Source: Arthrobotrys musiformis
Lineage: Eukaryota > Ascomycota > Orbiliomycetes > Orbiliales > Orbiliaceae
Length of the DNA: 64,000 bases
Assembly: GCA_036971715.1 (NCBI GenBank)
Contig: JAVHJL010000007.1
Span: 1,984,001 to 2,048,000 of the forward strand
Reading direction: 5' to 3'
Shown here: one piece after another, positions 11,213 through 24,200 of the stretch
Position numbering within the stretch: position 1 is the stretch's first letter
Layout of the letters: the number at the start of each line of letters is the position of its first letter
Position numbers and translations under genes: made by a program
The notes under the pieces: model-generated
Told to the model about the DNA's origin: nothing
What the model saw: the letters and a program-made list of their open reading frames with translations, nothing else
The model's database searches: none

Positions 11213-14087
11213 ATGTCAAAACCAGCTACAGCCCCCATGGAGAAGAGTCGAATGGAGATCCTGAAAAGCGTTACCGACTATTTTGATCGAATCTCTAAGG
11301 CATCAGCCAAGAGGCAAGGACAAAGGAACAATGTCACCAGCAGAGATGCCGTTATAGAGCAATACCAGCAGTTACATGCAGCAGAGGCGGATGCCTATCA
11401 GCTCGAAGGTGTTGCACGCTTCATCCTCCCCGAGCCTTATGAACCATCCAATCCATCTACTTCAATCGATAGATTGAGGAAGATCCAAGTCAGGGATCTG
11501 ATTATCGGGAGGCGCCACAAGGGCTGCTATCTAAAGATCAGAATCGCCGACATAGCTCGACGTCATGAGTCCGCGGTTGACGTGATTTTTGAAGACGAAG
11601 GCGGTTCTTACGGAATTCTCAGAGTCTATTTTATCCACGAAAAGGAAATGCCTGGTGATCTCTTATCACTGGGCCAGGTGATTATCATCCGGGAACCTTA
11701 TTTCTGGGATAGCGGCCATGAAGTCGTCTTTGTGAGAGTTGACCATCATTCGGATATTCAACCTGTGCACAATTGGGACTTGACCACAGAGAGATACGTT
11801 CCCCTAATGTGGAGGAACAGTACCCCACTAAAAGATATGGGGATACATCGCTTGATCGGATTGGCGGAACTATTCTATGAGGAGGAGGATTGGCTGGCGT
11901 CTTTGGAAAAGTATGGCACACCCCCATTCGGTCAATCCTGATTTATGAGAGTCAAGGAGCACTCGAGTTAACATGTTCAATAGATTTGACTGGGCGTTTA
12001 ACTACGTCTTACACCAAGTAGGACTCGAATCTCTTGATGAGAGGACCTTGATAGATCTCCTGTTACGTCTGTATATGGGCCGGTCCGATGTTTTCATGAA
12101 GCTTCGACGCTACTACGCGACGGCCGGCGATATCGATGCCTACCTTAACCTCGTCCCACAGGATCCACAAGCAAGGCATATACGAGCTCTACGATTTTAC
12201 TACGCTGGAAAGTACGAAACCTGCTACGAGGAAGCCAAAAGGCTCGAGATCCAGTTTCCACAACAACTTGCCTACGTCAACTTGCGTCGACGAGCCCAAG
12301 TACGATTTGAAGAGATGAAATACGGAAACTACGATTGGAAAACGATGCGACAAAAGGCGGCGACCCGTTGTATTGACCTCGACTATGCAGAGTTTAGCCA
12401 TCCGGTCAAGCTCAAGAAGACACCAAAAGGCCGCAGAATCTTCACAACGAGGGATGTAAAGCGTGGAGATGTCTTAATGGTTTCCAAAGCCATCGCCATG
12501 GTTCCCTTCGAGGATAGCAATATGTGTGTTCAGCTCGCTCCTCGCAACGGAAAATTCGAGTGCGAGTTCGGATGTTCCGCTACCTTCGATGCGGAGATCG
12601 TTGAACGCATCAAAAGAGAGGGCCCGGAGTGGTACGAGAGAACGATATGTTTGATGGATGATGGCGGCCAACCCCCCTCACCACACAGAAACCCGGACGG
12701 CTTAAAGGTCGTCGATAGTTTCCATCTCGAGGCAGTGCGACGCCAAAATTCTATCACTGTCAGCACCCTTCCGCTAGCTCAACATCGTACAACAGGTTAT
12801 ATGACTTGTGCTTCACCCCATGTCCCACGAAACTTGACCTACAATTGCGGCATGTGGTTCCTCCCTTCTTTTCTCCGCCACAGCTGCGTTCCAAACGCCC
12901 ACCGTGCTGTCATCGGGGATATGCTCGTTGTTCGTGCTGGGAAAGATATACCAAAAGATACCAAAGTTACCATTAGCTATTCCACCCCTTCCAACTGGGA
13001 ATACCCGATGACCGAAATCGCTTGCACTTGTCGAGTCCATGAACATGATCTCGTGCTTACCGGAGATCCCGACGACCCAGAGAACAGGGCAAAGCTTAAG
13101 GCGTCTATCTGGCGCGAATTCAACACTACTTGCCAATACATCGAGAGCGCTAGGTCAAAACCTGAAAAATGGACAAAAGTCAATTTGTTGGACTTGCTCT
13201 TATCGATGATGGCGAGTCTCGATAAGGCTCGTCCCTCTCTCCCACCACCACAAGAGGTTCCACAGGTCCAACTCGCACACCGATACCGATACGTCGCGGC
13301 TGCCTACTTTGGTGCCGGACAGCGCCGCCATGCTCGCTGCGCCTACTACAAGGTTTTGGATTGCCTTGCCGTAGAGTTTGTCATCCTCGAACAGTTTGAC
13401 GAAGTCATCTGGACAAACCACGGACAGTGCACCGAAGATCTTGTTCACGTCTACAACGACTTGTCAGTCCTCGCCACGACTCCTGGGATAAAGAGATGCT
13501 GGCGCGAGGCTGCTATGGATACCTACGAGATTCTGTTTGGAGAGCGACTCTCATTCCATACCGTCATGCAAGAGCTTACTTTTATCGAGTTGAATGATAA
13601 ATGTAAATGTATCGGGGTAGACAACTTAATGGATGCTGATGAATCGCAGATGAGAGAACGCCTGGATTTCGACGTTCAGAAGGAAAGAGAGCTACGTAGC
13701 ACGGTTGATGGATTGGCGATGATGCAGATACTGGATGATGGAGCGGAGAGAGCCCGAATCAGGATGCTAGGGAAGAGGAGGGATGAGTTTGTAATTGGAC
13801 CAGAGAATTTGGCGGTTGATATCAAGAAACGCGAAAAAGAAATGGAGAGGAAAATGAAGGAAATGGAGGAACTAGAGGCAGAGGAGAAAAAATTGCAGGA
13901 TGAAAAGGAGGACGAAAAGAAGCCAGTGGGGAAAAAGGACGAAAAGAAGTCAGTTGGAGGGAAGGAAGAGAAGAAGCCAGTCGGAAAAAAGGACGAAAAG
14001 AAGCCAGTCGGAGGGAAGGATGAAAAGAGAGTCACGGGAGGGAAGGATAATAAGAAGGCAACCAGTGGAAAGGGAAAAAAGAAGTAA
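11213..14087 (+). CDS. TPR/SET-domain protein (probable lysine methyltransferase family), 942 aa
   Basis: Two exons (11213-11910, 11957-14087) join over a 46-bp intron: gtatgg donor, ctgat branch at 11939, AG at 11955-11956. An alternative AG at 11958-11959 is also in frame. Residues about 85-190 form a beta-rich OB-like module (KIQVRDLIIGRRHKGCYLKI... LGQVIIIREPYF) typical of fungal TPR-SET proteins. A helical TPR-like section follows (about 240-350). The SET core carries RHSCVPNAHR at 540-549, a variant of the NHSCxPN cofactor motif, then DIPKDTKVTISY and a CTC motif after SET. Lysine methylation of a protein substrate is expected; the substrate is unknown. The last 60 residues are a Lys-rich tail of about 10-residue repeats (DEKKPVGG/K). 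No MYND finger is seen between the SET halves. The family is secure, the activity is inferred. Confidence 0.85.
13905..14080 (+). repeat. Intragenic minisatellite coding a Lys-rich tail
   Basis: A roughly 27-30-bp unit related to gacgaaaagaagccagtcgg is repeated about six times with sequence drift inside the SET gene. Every copy keeps the frame and encodes (D/E)EKKPVGGK-type units. Such repeats tend to vary in copy number between strains. Confidence 0.8.
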
Positions 14088-14561
14088 TCCCGATTGCTTC
14101 GAAACTCGGAAACGAGGTTGGAAATTAATGTCGAATACTCGACCGAAAACATGGCTCTCTCTGTACTTACTAATTTTTCGATATGACCCCCCGAATCCTG
14201 AGAGAAAGCAACCTTAGCCCAATGACTTTATTGTAAACTAAACTAGCTCTAGCTATCCTCGATAGTGATACAGTCGCGTTTAAACAATTTACAATAAATA
14301 ATACAAAGCCCCGTCAAAAATTACGAATTTTGCTAGCCAGATCCTACCGTCGATACTTTTGCTGTCATTCTCCAGCTTTATCTAATTGAAGCAATACTGA
14401 GGGCCGGACCGACTCCGGTACTGCGGCTCTCTTATACCTATCGTGAACTGAAATCGATTGTAGATATTTAGTTCTAGCTATAGAACTACTCGATCTCGCC
14501 GTCGAACATAACTTTCATTGCTATTCAAAATACAACAAATTAGCCATCTTGGCAATGAGGT
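14088..14561. other. Intergenic, convergent 3' flanks
   Basis: This 470-bp AT-rich stretch separates two convergent genes and should hold both 3' untranslated regions. No coding signal was seen. Confidence 0.6.
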
Positions 14562-17500
14562 TCATAGGATCGAATATCTGGGTTGAGACTTACTAGTTGG
14601 GAATGGCCACAAGCTACTCCAATCTTCTTTCAGATATACCTTTGAGCCCCCTGGGCGTGAAATGTATTTCAAGGTCCCTTGGATCCCTGGGGCCCGTCTC
14701 AGATTCTCGAGCTTGCCGAATACTTTCAACATAGCGGTCAACGCTATCAAATTTACATCTTTACCCAAACAACGGTGCTGACCGTATCCGTACTGGATGT
14801 AATGTTCTTCCGGTCGGTCAAGATTTACCTTTAAGGGGTCGGGAAATACCGCAGGATCCCGAGAAGCGGTGATGAAATTTACAAATACGACATCACCGCG
14901 TTTGAGGGTATGAGTAGTATCACCGTCGGTGAGGTCGAACGCGCGGTCTGCTTTGCGGTAAAGCCCGAATGTTCCCGAAAGACGGTTTGCTTCGAGGACG
15001 TAATGACGTAACTTTTCTAGGGACTCGGGGGACCCGATTCGAGCTAGCCTTTGGATGTCGGCAAGATGTTCGGCATTCTCCGGTTGGAGGTAGAAATCGA
15101 GGATTTGGGAGAACTATTGTGACAATTAGGAACCTTTCGGGATCCGATTGCATATAGTGTAAAATCGAAGGGCAAAGAGAGACGACCTACGACTTGTGAT
15201 TGACAGGAAACGCTAGCGGACGCTGTGGGCACCATCTGCCAAGTGATTTCTTCAGCAGTTTTTCCACTCTCCAATAGCCTTCGAATCATATGTATGCCAT
15301 AATCTTTCAGAGATGAATTCTTGTCAAAGATATTGTCGATAATATTTTTCATGAATGCGGTCTTGTTAATAGCGATGACTAAAACACAGTCGTATAAGTC
15401 AGCGAACGCCGAAGAACAGCTGCGCGGGTTGGCTTAAAATTCCGAGATGATTACCATTAGCCTCGATTAAATGCGATAGTTGGCCAGCCACAAGTCGTCC
15501 CGCCTTATGTAGAGCAAATGATTTTGTAGGCTCTATATCAAAGAAAACGAACGTAAACATCACCGACAAGATTGTATAAAGTTCTTGCTCTGTGTAAACA
15601 CCCCGGGGATTGTCTTCGGTTTTCAGTGGTAAGCAGAATAAATTGGCGGCGAAATGCGTATGAGCTATATTAATCACATCTCTAACCGCATCCACCATTT
15701 GGTTTTTGCCAATTGTGTATGAGTGTTTCTTTAGCATTTCCGTCGTTTTTTGTTCATAGAAGTCGAAGACCTGTCGGTGCCAGGTGTTAGGCCCGTAGAT
15801 AGCATGTTGCATATCAGCGCGTTGGTCGGTGTTCATGTCTGTGTCGCCGCTCAACATCCATGTGTGACCGGACATCATATAATCGAAGTTTTGTCCCCAA
15901 GTTACTTTAAACTCGGGTTTGCTCAGAACCGTCTTTAGCGCAGCGTAACTCGAGATCATGATACGGGTAGGCATGCGACCGGGCCTAGCATAGTCGAAGT
16001 CCGCGACCCTCCCGAGATCCGTCATGATTTTGTGGGTCTCTTTCGGGGTAGTTAAGGGATAGAAGGCGTAGCTAGAATTATATGTGAAGTGGTGGGGGAA
16101 TGCCTTGAGGAATAATTTGTGAAAGATGCATCCTTGGTTGATAGCTGGGTCCGAGGCAATTTCTGAAAACCCCCAGTTGGTTAAATTGGCTGGAGTATAC
16201 TCGATGGTGTAAAAGCGATCACCCCGTATCAGCGAAACAAAGTCCGACAGAATGGCACGCGAGAGAGTGAATGGTTGTGAGATACCGACACCAGGGACCT
16301 ATTCTAGTAAGTAAGAGTGCATGTGTAGCCCATCCATCCAGGGGGAAGGGGTTGTCTACCATAGGCGCTTTCGCCTCCTCGGCGACAAGACCAGGGTATA
16401 GCTCGACAAAGTCGGGATGGTCATAGAGCCTTCGTAGTGTTTCTGAAACTTTGGGATCAGAGTTGATTTCCTCGAAGCTTTTATATGACTTGAGGCCAAA
16501 AAAATTTCGGAATTCGTTCAGTGATGCACATTTCCATTTTCTTGCCCGTTCAATACCCATGCACTCGATTGCCTTCATGATCCCAGGTACGTTGTTTGCT
16601 CCGAAGGTGCCTGCAGGTAAGCGGCCGTTAGATTTGTCCAAGATAACATACTTATTCCACACATGGGATTCGAATATTCGTGAGGAATTTTAGAGAATTT
16701 CAATTACCAGCGTGGTCTTCGATGCTATCGGACAAAATATGCACGAGTTCATCGTCTGGAAGGAATCCGTTGGCCCCCCTCTGAAGACCATAAAAGTCTC
16801 TCTCAGCCGGATCATTAGGAATTGCGTCTTCCAATGTGCTTAATCCCGATACTACTGTGTCCGCATCTAACTGAGATATATCTTGTCCAGGAAACATCTT
16901 CGCGTAAAGCTCTTCATACCATTTTTCATCCTTCTTAGAGATAGTACTATGCCACCTATGAACGAAAGCAAATTCAACGGATAACTGGTGCCCAACACCA
17001 CGGGGCGTTCCGTTATCGCTGAATAGTTTCTCGCTGTTAACGCGCGGGTCTAGATTCCAAGTCGAGGTTGTGCGGTTGAGACTCAAGATGGTACGTAAGT
17101 AATCTGCGAGGATGATGTTGATGTATAGACCGCAAGTAATGAGTCGGGCGGTTTGGAAAAGATCTTCGTCTCTGACTTTCAGCGCTGCGGCGTCGTTTCT
17201 CTTGCTTTTTGGAATAGAGAAACGATCGTGCTCGTTTATATCGCTAAGGGTTTGTGCCACGTAGTTGTGCCAGCGGTTGAACATGATTAAGATGGCTCCG
17301 GCGCCGGGTGGGTAGCTGAAAATACGTTTATCCGAAAAGCAATCTGGTTTCAATTTACCATCCTGGAAACTCCTCATGCTATTTACATCGTCTATAGTCG
17401 AGCCGTATAGCGGGGATAGGTCTAAATAAGAGGAGTTGGCGGAAATCTCCTCGTCGTTCGAGTCGAGCTTATACAAATCTTGAGCTTAGTTAGCCGTATG

Positions 17501-18667
17501 CCGTTGGACCAAACCAAGTTAACAGTTTCCCAATTTTGGAAAACATGAAATCTGATACAGGGACCGAATTGTATATGTACTGACCAAGACTGATAATATA
17601 TCCAACGTAAAACAAGAGACTGGAAACGTTGTTCGGGTTCCTTTTGTAGTCTGATCTTGCCATAACGGCGTCGAAAATGAGCCCTGCATCCGGGTAGGCG
17701 CCTTGGGGTTGAATCATCGGTCTGACACTGCGGGCGAAGGGTTGCCCTGCTTGGCCAATGTGGGGGAATTGTATATTCTAATATTCAATTGTGATTGTGC
17801 AATCTTAAAGTTAATTTGGCTTCACGAGATCGGAAAGCGAGAGGGTTTAACAGGTCGCGTAGAGGTGCTTACATTGTAGGATCCATCGGCTTGGCGATAG
17901 CTGTACCTATTCCCGACATAAGCCTCCGGAGGGTGGTGGTGGATATTCCATAATCGGTCTACGAACTATAGTTGTATTAGTCGTATTAATTATAAATAAA
18001 CCATTATAAGTGAAGGGCCAATCGCTATGCTAAGATTTCGTACATCATTTGTGACAGCTACTCGATTCCGAGATCCCGTTGGAAGGTCAGCAACTAGCTG
18101 AATTATTCTCTCGGTCTATTCTCACAAGAACAATCAATTAGTTCGTAAATGGAGCTCGGGTGGAGAGTACAGTATGAAGAGATCAATAGGGTTCTACCGC
18201 CGTACAATATATGTCTTGTCGTCTATCAACTCCCCTGTCACCTTCTGTTGGATCACTTCGCGAAGGGTTCGTATATCACCAATGCCAAACGTTTTTAAGT
18301 CCTTGAAAAAGCCACTTGAAGGTTCAATTTCTTTTTCGTATCTGCCGTCTGCGGCTGGTAATGGTCTTAGGCTCGCTTTTATGACGTTCGCAAAGTCGGA
18401 AAGCATGGATTCGATTTCGGGTCGCTTAGCCATGTGGTCTGGTAGCATCGAGGATGCGGCCCGCTGCAGCATGCTTGGCTTGGATTCATCTTCCTCGCTA
18501 TCCCCATGTGATCCATGAGCCCCATTGGTTCCATTCGTTATTTTCCCTTTCTTTTCGCTGAACCTTAGAAAACTAGAAGACCGCCACTTGGTTTTAAGGG
18601 GATCCGTCGGAGTTGTTGGAGATACGGGAGACTTGATAGACCCGTTCCTGTTCCAAGGGAATCCCAT
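14562..18667 (-). CDS. Ppo-type dioxygenase-P450 fusion with a mutated dioxygenase site, 1141 aa
   Basis: Nine exons: 18667-18206, 18115-18044, 17965-17873, 17777-17585, 17478-16708, 16610-16360, 16298-15455, 15378-15191, 15113-14562. The joined frame is open throughout, at the usual Ppo length. Ppo enzymes oxygenate linoleate in an N-terminal heme peroxidase-like domain, then rearrange the hydroperoxide in a C-terminal P450 domain. Scaffold motifs are kept (LPTGSRNR, HHPPEAYVG, SSYLDLSPLYGS, ELYPGL). The distal heme His becomes Leu273. The catalytic Tyr becomes His447 in FVHRWH, while the proximal His450 stays. The P450 side looks functional: ExxR at Glu999-Arg1002 and heme Cys1073 in YGYGQHRCLG. 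The I-helix reads SCQSQ, with Cys954 at the usual Asn. Residue 273 lies beside intron 4, whose gtcagt donor is weak but keeps exact family spacing. Transcribed divergently from the second Ppo. Confidence 0.9.
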
Positions 18668-21210
18668 CGTTTTCGCTTTAGTGGTCAAGGCGCCGTAGAA
18701 CAATTGATTCGAATGTAGGTCGAGTAAATATAAACTCGGAAGCCCAAACTGTCAGGAACGGAATGAACGGATGGAACAAATAATATTCTGGCTTGGGTGC
18801 CGCAGTTCTATTTAACTTAGCTATAGCGCTACATGTTTATATTTAGCAGTAAAGGATGGCCATCTGTGTAGCTAGGCGGAAGCTTAGCTTCACTTGACAC
18901 GCAGGTCTTGCAGCTGCAGCGCTGGAATGCATCAGTGTCCATATGTCATGCAATTGAATCTCGATCTAACGTTATAACGGTAGCTACCGGTAGCCGGTAG
19001 CATTTCAAACGCTCTTCGGTTTGCATAAGGGCCATGCTGAATCCTAACCCGATTATTGGTTAGGATCCTAGATTTGACTATATCACAAAAAGAAGAAGCC
19101 GTCAAATACCCCTTCGCCGGAACCTGCGCTAGTCTCCAAGTAGATATTTTCTGAAGTCGAGATGCAAGCCAAAATATTTTGATATGCAACAAAAACCGTG
19201 TTGTTTGGTGGGATTTCATTGTACCTGCACGTTTAAGCTGCGAGCCGCTGATATACACCAAGCCGTCAAACCTTGGCTCTATCGCATTTTGGGCCGGATG
19301 GAAGGAAAGAGCTTGAGCTCGAAGCGGTCGCTGTTGCGGCCAATAAGATAACTTCGGCCCCACGAAAAGGAACCGGTTATCGGAATGCTCAAGTTGAGAG
19401 GAGGTCGATCACGAGCCCGAGCCTGCAACCCGAATTGCTAATTGAAGCTCTCCTGGAGGGATTTATTTTTCTCATGCAGCACTAACCTGGGACATGCAGG
19501 ATGTGCCGTTCTGGCTCGACCTTTTCGTTTGATAAGGTCATGATGTTCCTACCAACAGTTTCGCGACGGGTGAATTCGTGGATGAGACTTTCTGGGCCCA
19601 AGGATGGCTCCACTGACGTGCATGAGACCTTCGATGTGCAGAGAGGAGTTGCATGAAAATTCTTCCCGCTTGTGGAGATGATGGCACATGGATTTACCCC
19701 ACTCTGGTTATTTTCACACCAAGGAAAGCATCGAAAATGCGACAGGTCGATTGAAGAAATCCTGCCTCACGACATTTCCCGGCGGCCCAAGCTTAGAAGC
19801 GAATCTACCGGGTTTTAATTGGCTACACTGGCTGGCGGCATTGCACCGGGGAGGCTTGTGCTACCCACATCCCTCCCGTTCCCTTGTCTCTGAAGCTTGT
19901 GACGAGTGCAAGAATCCGGGCCAGGACCTTTAGAAAGCGTTCTTGGAAGTTTCCTAACCCTTGCGAGCCACATATAGCCTCGATCCTGCAGTGCTCGTTA
20001 GTCAACTTCATTTTCAATAACTGGCCATCGATTGGAATGCTGTTAAAGCACTCTCGTCAATTGGTAGCACAACGTTGGAAACTCTTTCCGTAAGTACTAT
20101 GTATGTACTTACATGTACCAGATGTACCAGGACGTGTGTATATCGGCACAGATGACGTTTCGATGCATTGTGGTTCCTTTGCTGCAGCCGCCTCTCGCGT
20201 CGTTATCGATACGAAATACAAAGGAGGTGCGCACGTCTGTACATTAAAATGCGGACGGGAAATCGCGCGATCGATCTTTCCAGGAAAAGAAAAGAAAATA
20301 ATGCAAAGCGATCGCAAAAAACGATCTAATTTGCTGAGTGTCGGGGATTTCCATGAGAGCTCAACAGCGCGGACATCAGATGGGTGCGCCTTTCTCCTTC
20401 CTCGATCGAGTGGACCCACCTTCCAAGCGGGTAGGAAAGCGAATTCAGATCGAACACAGATTTCGCTAATCTCCTCTCGGAGAAAGTGTGGTTCCAGGCA
20501 GGTCCTTGGTTTAGTGCGAGGTCTTGGGCCAGCTCTCCCAGGCGCTCTACGGTGCTGAATTTTCCCTGCTCAATGCCTGCAGGCTGCATACTCTCTGACA
20601 TGGCGGCCTCCAAGCAAAACATGCACTCCTACACACATGGATCTGCTGGCGCAATTTTAACTCGTTGCTTTAAGCTGCATCCACTTGCAGTTATCTCATA
20701 GGATAGGGTATTTTTTTTTCTCTTGCTTGGCTCGCCGGGTCTCAGACGGTCCGGCACCCATGTCCCGGTGTTAAGACCCCAACCAAGCCCTGGAGCTACT
20801 TTCAACCTCTCGGCGAATAGAGTCTTTTGGAATGCTCATCATGATACTCCACAGTATGCCTCCCCAGGTGCCACCTGCAGATTCCTGTTGGTGCACAAAA
20901 CATGGCTTCATGCTGCATTTGGGAAACTTGAAGCACCCCCAGCCTTCTGATTTCGGACGCTAGTCGCCTGTCCCTCGACCATGTCATTCAGCTGGTGTGC
21001 ATACTGGCATTCAATGGCCTGAGGTTCTTGCGAATGCGATTAGGTGCATGGGTCGTCGTCACAGAGGCATAATTATTTCATGATACCTCCTCCCACTCTT
21101 GCTTCCTTTCCTTCATTCTCTTTCCCCAAACTTTGCAATCCCTCCAGCACAAATCCCGCCAGTTTCGCCCTTTTACATTGGCTGCGAGAGTCGAAAAAAG
21201 CGAATTCACA
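18668..21210. other. 2.5-kb divergent intergenic region between the two Ppo genes
   Basis: Both Ppo genes start outward from here, so the promoters of both must lie in it. An ATG-started frame of 151 codons at 20103-20558 has no family features and I do not call it. No transposon remnant was recognised. Confidence 0.55.
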
Positions 21211-24200
21211 ATGGCGCCCCAACTCAAATCTATCATCCAAACCATCAAGAGAAACCCGCTTAAGTCTCGCGGTGAGAGACCGGGTTCTGTGGTCAATGGC
21301 ACACCTGCCGAGGAGAAGACAAGTATTCTCCATGACATTACCCATCTTAGCATGAAGGATAAGGCGACAATGGCTCAAGCCGTTACAACGCTGGCGTCCG
21401 GTGAACCCATTGACGACAAAAAACTCATGCTTGAAAATGGTGTGACCATGCTTCAAGGCCTTCCGCCAAACAGCGGACTGAGCCAAAAGGTGTCTGATGG
21501 ATTCATTACTATGCTTTGGCACGATCTGCCGCATCCGTACCCCACTATGGCTGGCCCGGAGTCTAGATATCGAAAACACGATGGCAGCGGCAACGTTCCC
21601 TGGAACACCGAATTGGGAAAGGCCGGATCTCCATATGCGAGAAACGTCCCACCTATGAAGCCAAAGGGCCCAAATCTGCCAGACGTTGAATCTGTCTACG
21701 AAGCTCTGTTGAAGCGAGAAGGTCCATTCCGCAAGCACCCGTCCGGATTGAATCGCATGTTTTTCTCGTTCGCCACAGTCGTTATTCACGAATGTTTCCA
21801 GACTTCGAGAAAGGATCCCTTCATCAACGAAACATCGAGTTATGTAGATCTCAGTACTTTGTACGGAAACACAGAAAAGGAGCAAGTGAGAGTTAGAACA
21901 TACAACAATGGTTTGATCCACCCGGATTCAATTGCCTCTGAGAGAATCATGATGATGCCTCCAGGTGTCATTGCTGTTCTTCTCATGTTCTCGCGAAATC
22001 ACAATCGTGTCGCCCGAAATTTGTTGTCGATCAACGAAGAAGGCAAATACAAGCCATGGGACAGCCTTGATGATGCTGGCAAGAAATGGTAAGAACTCTG
22101 TTCTTTTCGTGGTGATATTTGAAATGGTAGCGGGTAGTGTTCTAACGCGACTGGTTATATAGGCAAGACGAGGATATCTTCCAGCTTACCCGAAACATCA
22201 ACGTTGGATATTTCGCCTCTTGCGTTCTAGGAGACTACGTCGCCGCCATCCTCAACACACCACGAGCTAACTCCGAGTGGTCCCTCAATCTCGGAAAGGA
22301 GATTAAGGAGGGAGGTAAGCGTGTGGAGCGTGGTTCCGGTAACTTGGTGTCCGTCGAATTCGCCGTCCTGTACCATTGGCACGCCGCGCTCAGCGCTGCT
22401 GATGACAAATGGATGGAGGAATTGATTCGATATGACTTCCCGGATCTCAAGGATTTGGAGGATGTCACTGTTGAGATGTTCCACAAGGTCATGAAGACCT
22501 GGGGCCACAAACTCATGGTCACTCCTCCAAAGGATTGGACATTCGGTGGGCTTAAGCGCCAGGCAGACGGTACCTTCAACGATACTGAGCTCGCTGATAT
22601 TATCAAGAGCTGTATCGAGGAACCCGCTCACGAATTCGGTGCCCACGGTACCCCTGCCAGTCTCAAAGTCGTAGACATCATGGGCCAATTGCAAGCTAGA
22701 AACGTTTTCAACGTTTGCACATTGAACGAGTAAGTCACCAATGACATGGATTTTGTTAATTTTAAATTCGTGTTACTAACTCGAGATATAGGTTCCGAAA
22801 ATACCTCAACTTGAAGCAGTACGAAACATTCGAGGACTGGAACCCGGACAAGGAAGTTGCTAGACGCGCTGAGCTTCTTTATGGTCATATTGATAATATG
22901 GAATTGTACCCAGGTTTGATGGCTGAGTGTACCAAGCCAGCCATACCCGGTAGCGGTGTCTGCCCCGGACAAACTACCGGTCGTGGTATCTTAGACGACG
23001 CTGTCGCCTTGGTCCGTGGTGATAGATTCCTTAGCTACGATTTCAACAGTAATACCTTGACCAACTGGGGTGCCGCTTCCCTCTCCGAGCGTGCTCCAGG
23101 AGCATACGGCGGTATCTTGCCAGTTTTGCTCATGAACGGTATCCCTGGCGAGCTTACTGGTACATCTCCATACTCTCTCCTCCCATTCTACACACCCGAG
23201 GCCGCTCAAGGGATCTTGAAGGGAAATAAGGTCACCAACAAATATATCACCGCTCGACCTCCGGCTGGCAAAGGGATTGTCAGTGTTCAATCCGGGGCTG
23301 CGGTCAAACAGATTCTTGGAGACTCTGATGCCTTCAAAGCCCCATACCCATCTGATATCCCCACTAGCAAGAATGGTCACGATTTCTTGGCCGGATGGAA
23401 TGACATCAAGCGCCATGATTCCATGACCAGCCCAATTCACAAATCCTTGATTGAGGAGGGCTTCGAGAAGAATGTTTCTCTCTTTTTCAGCACAAAGATG
23501 AAGGTCCTCATTGAGAAGAACACCCTATCCTTCAAGAAGGGCAGAAAGTCAATCGATATCGTCCGTGACGTTACTAATGTCGTCCCCATCTTCTGGGTTG
23601 CGGATCGATTTGCCCTCCCACTTAAGACTCCGGAAACTCCCCGCGGTGTTTTCACTCCATTCGAGGCCTTTGGTGCTTATTTGGGTGTCTACCTTTACCA
23701 GAACCTCAATGTTTCACCAGTTTTGGAGTGGCGCCTTCGTGAATCTGCAGTCCAAGCTGCCGGCTCGCTGTTGAATGTCTTCGAGACCCATCTCAAGACC
23801 CAGAAGGGAATCACAGAGGCTGTCGTCGATTGGCTTGCTAAGGGTAGTGCTTTCGAAGTCGGCCCTCACGCCGACCGTCTTTACCATGCTCTTAATGACT
23901 CCAAGCAAGCGATCCCTGACTCCGCAGCTGATCTTCTCAATATGAGCGCCCCGCTTGCTGCTATCCTCACCCACCAGGGTTCTCTCCTCATTGATTTGTA
24001 TCTTAGCCCTGGATACGAACAATATAAGGAGCGCTTGGTCCAATTGGCCAACGCCGACGCTGCATCCTCCGAGCAGGAGCTCCGTGGTTTCGTCTACGAG
24101 GGTATCCGTCTCGCTCCCGCCATTCTTGGTGTCCCCCGCGTTGCCAGCAAGGACATCACCATCGATGACGGCGCTCGAGGACCCATTACCATCAAATCCG

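Noticed and set aside
20103..20558. ATG-started frame of 151 codons between the two Ppo genes
   Set aside because: No domain, odd composition, overlapped by other frames on the opposite strand, and located in the shared promoter region. Treated as chance.
21073..21921. 282-codon minus-strand frame and a 248-codon one at 23714-24460
   Set aside because: Both are antisense to the well-supported Ppo exons and lack any family feature.
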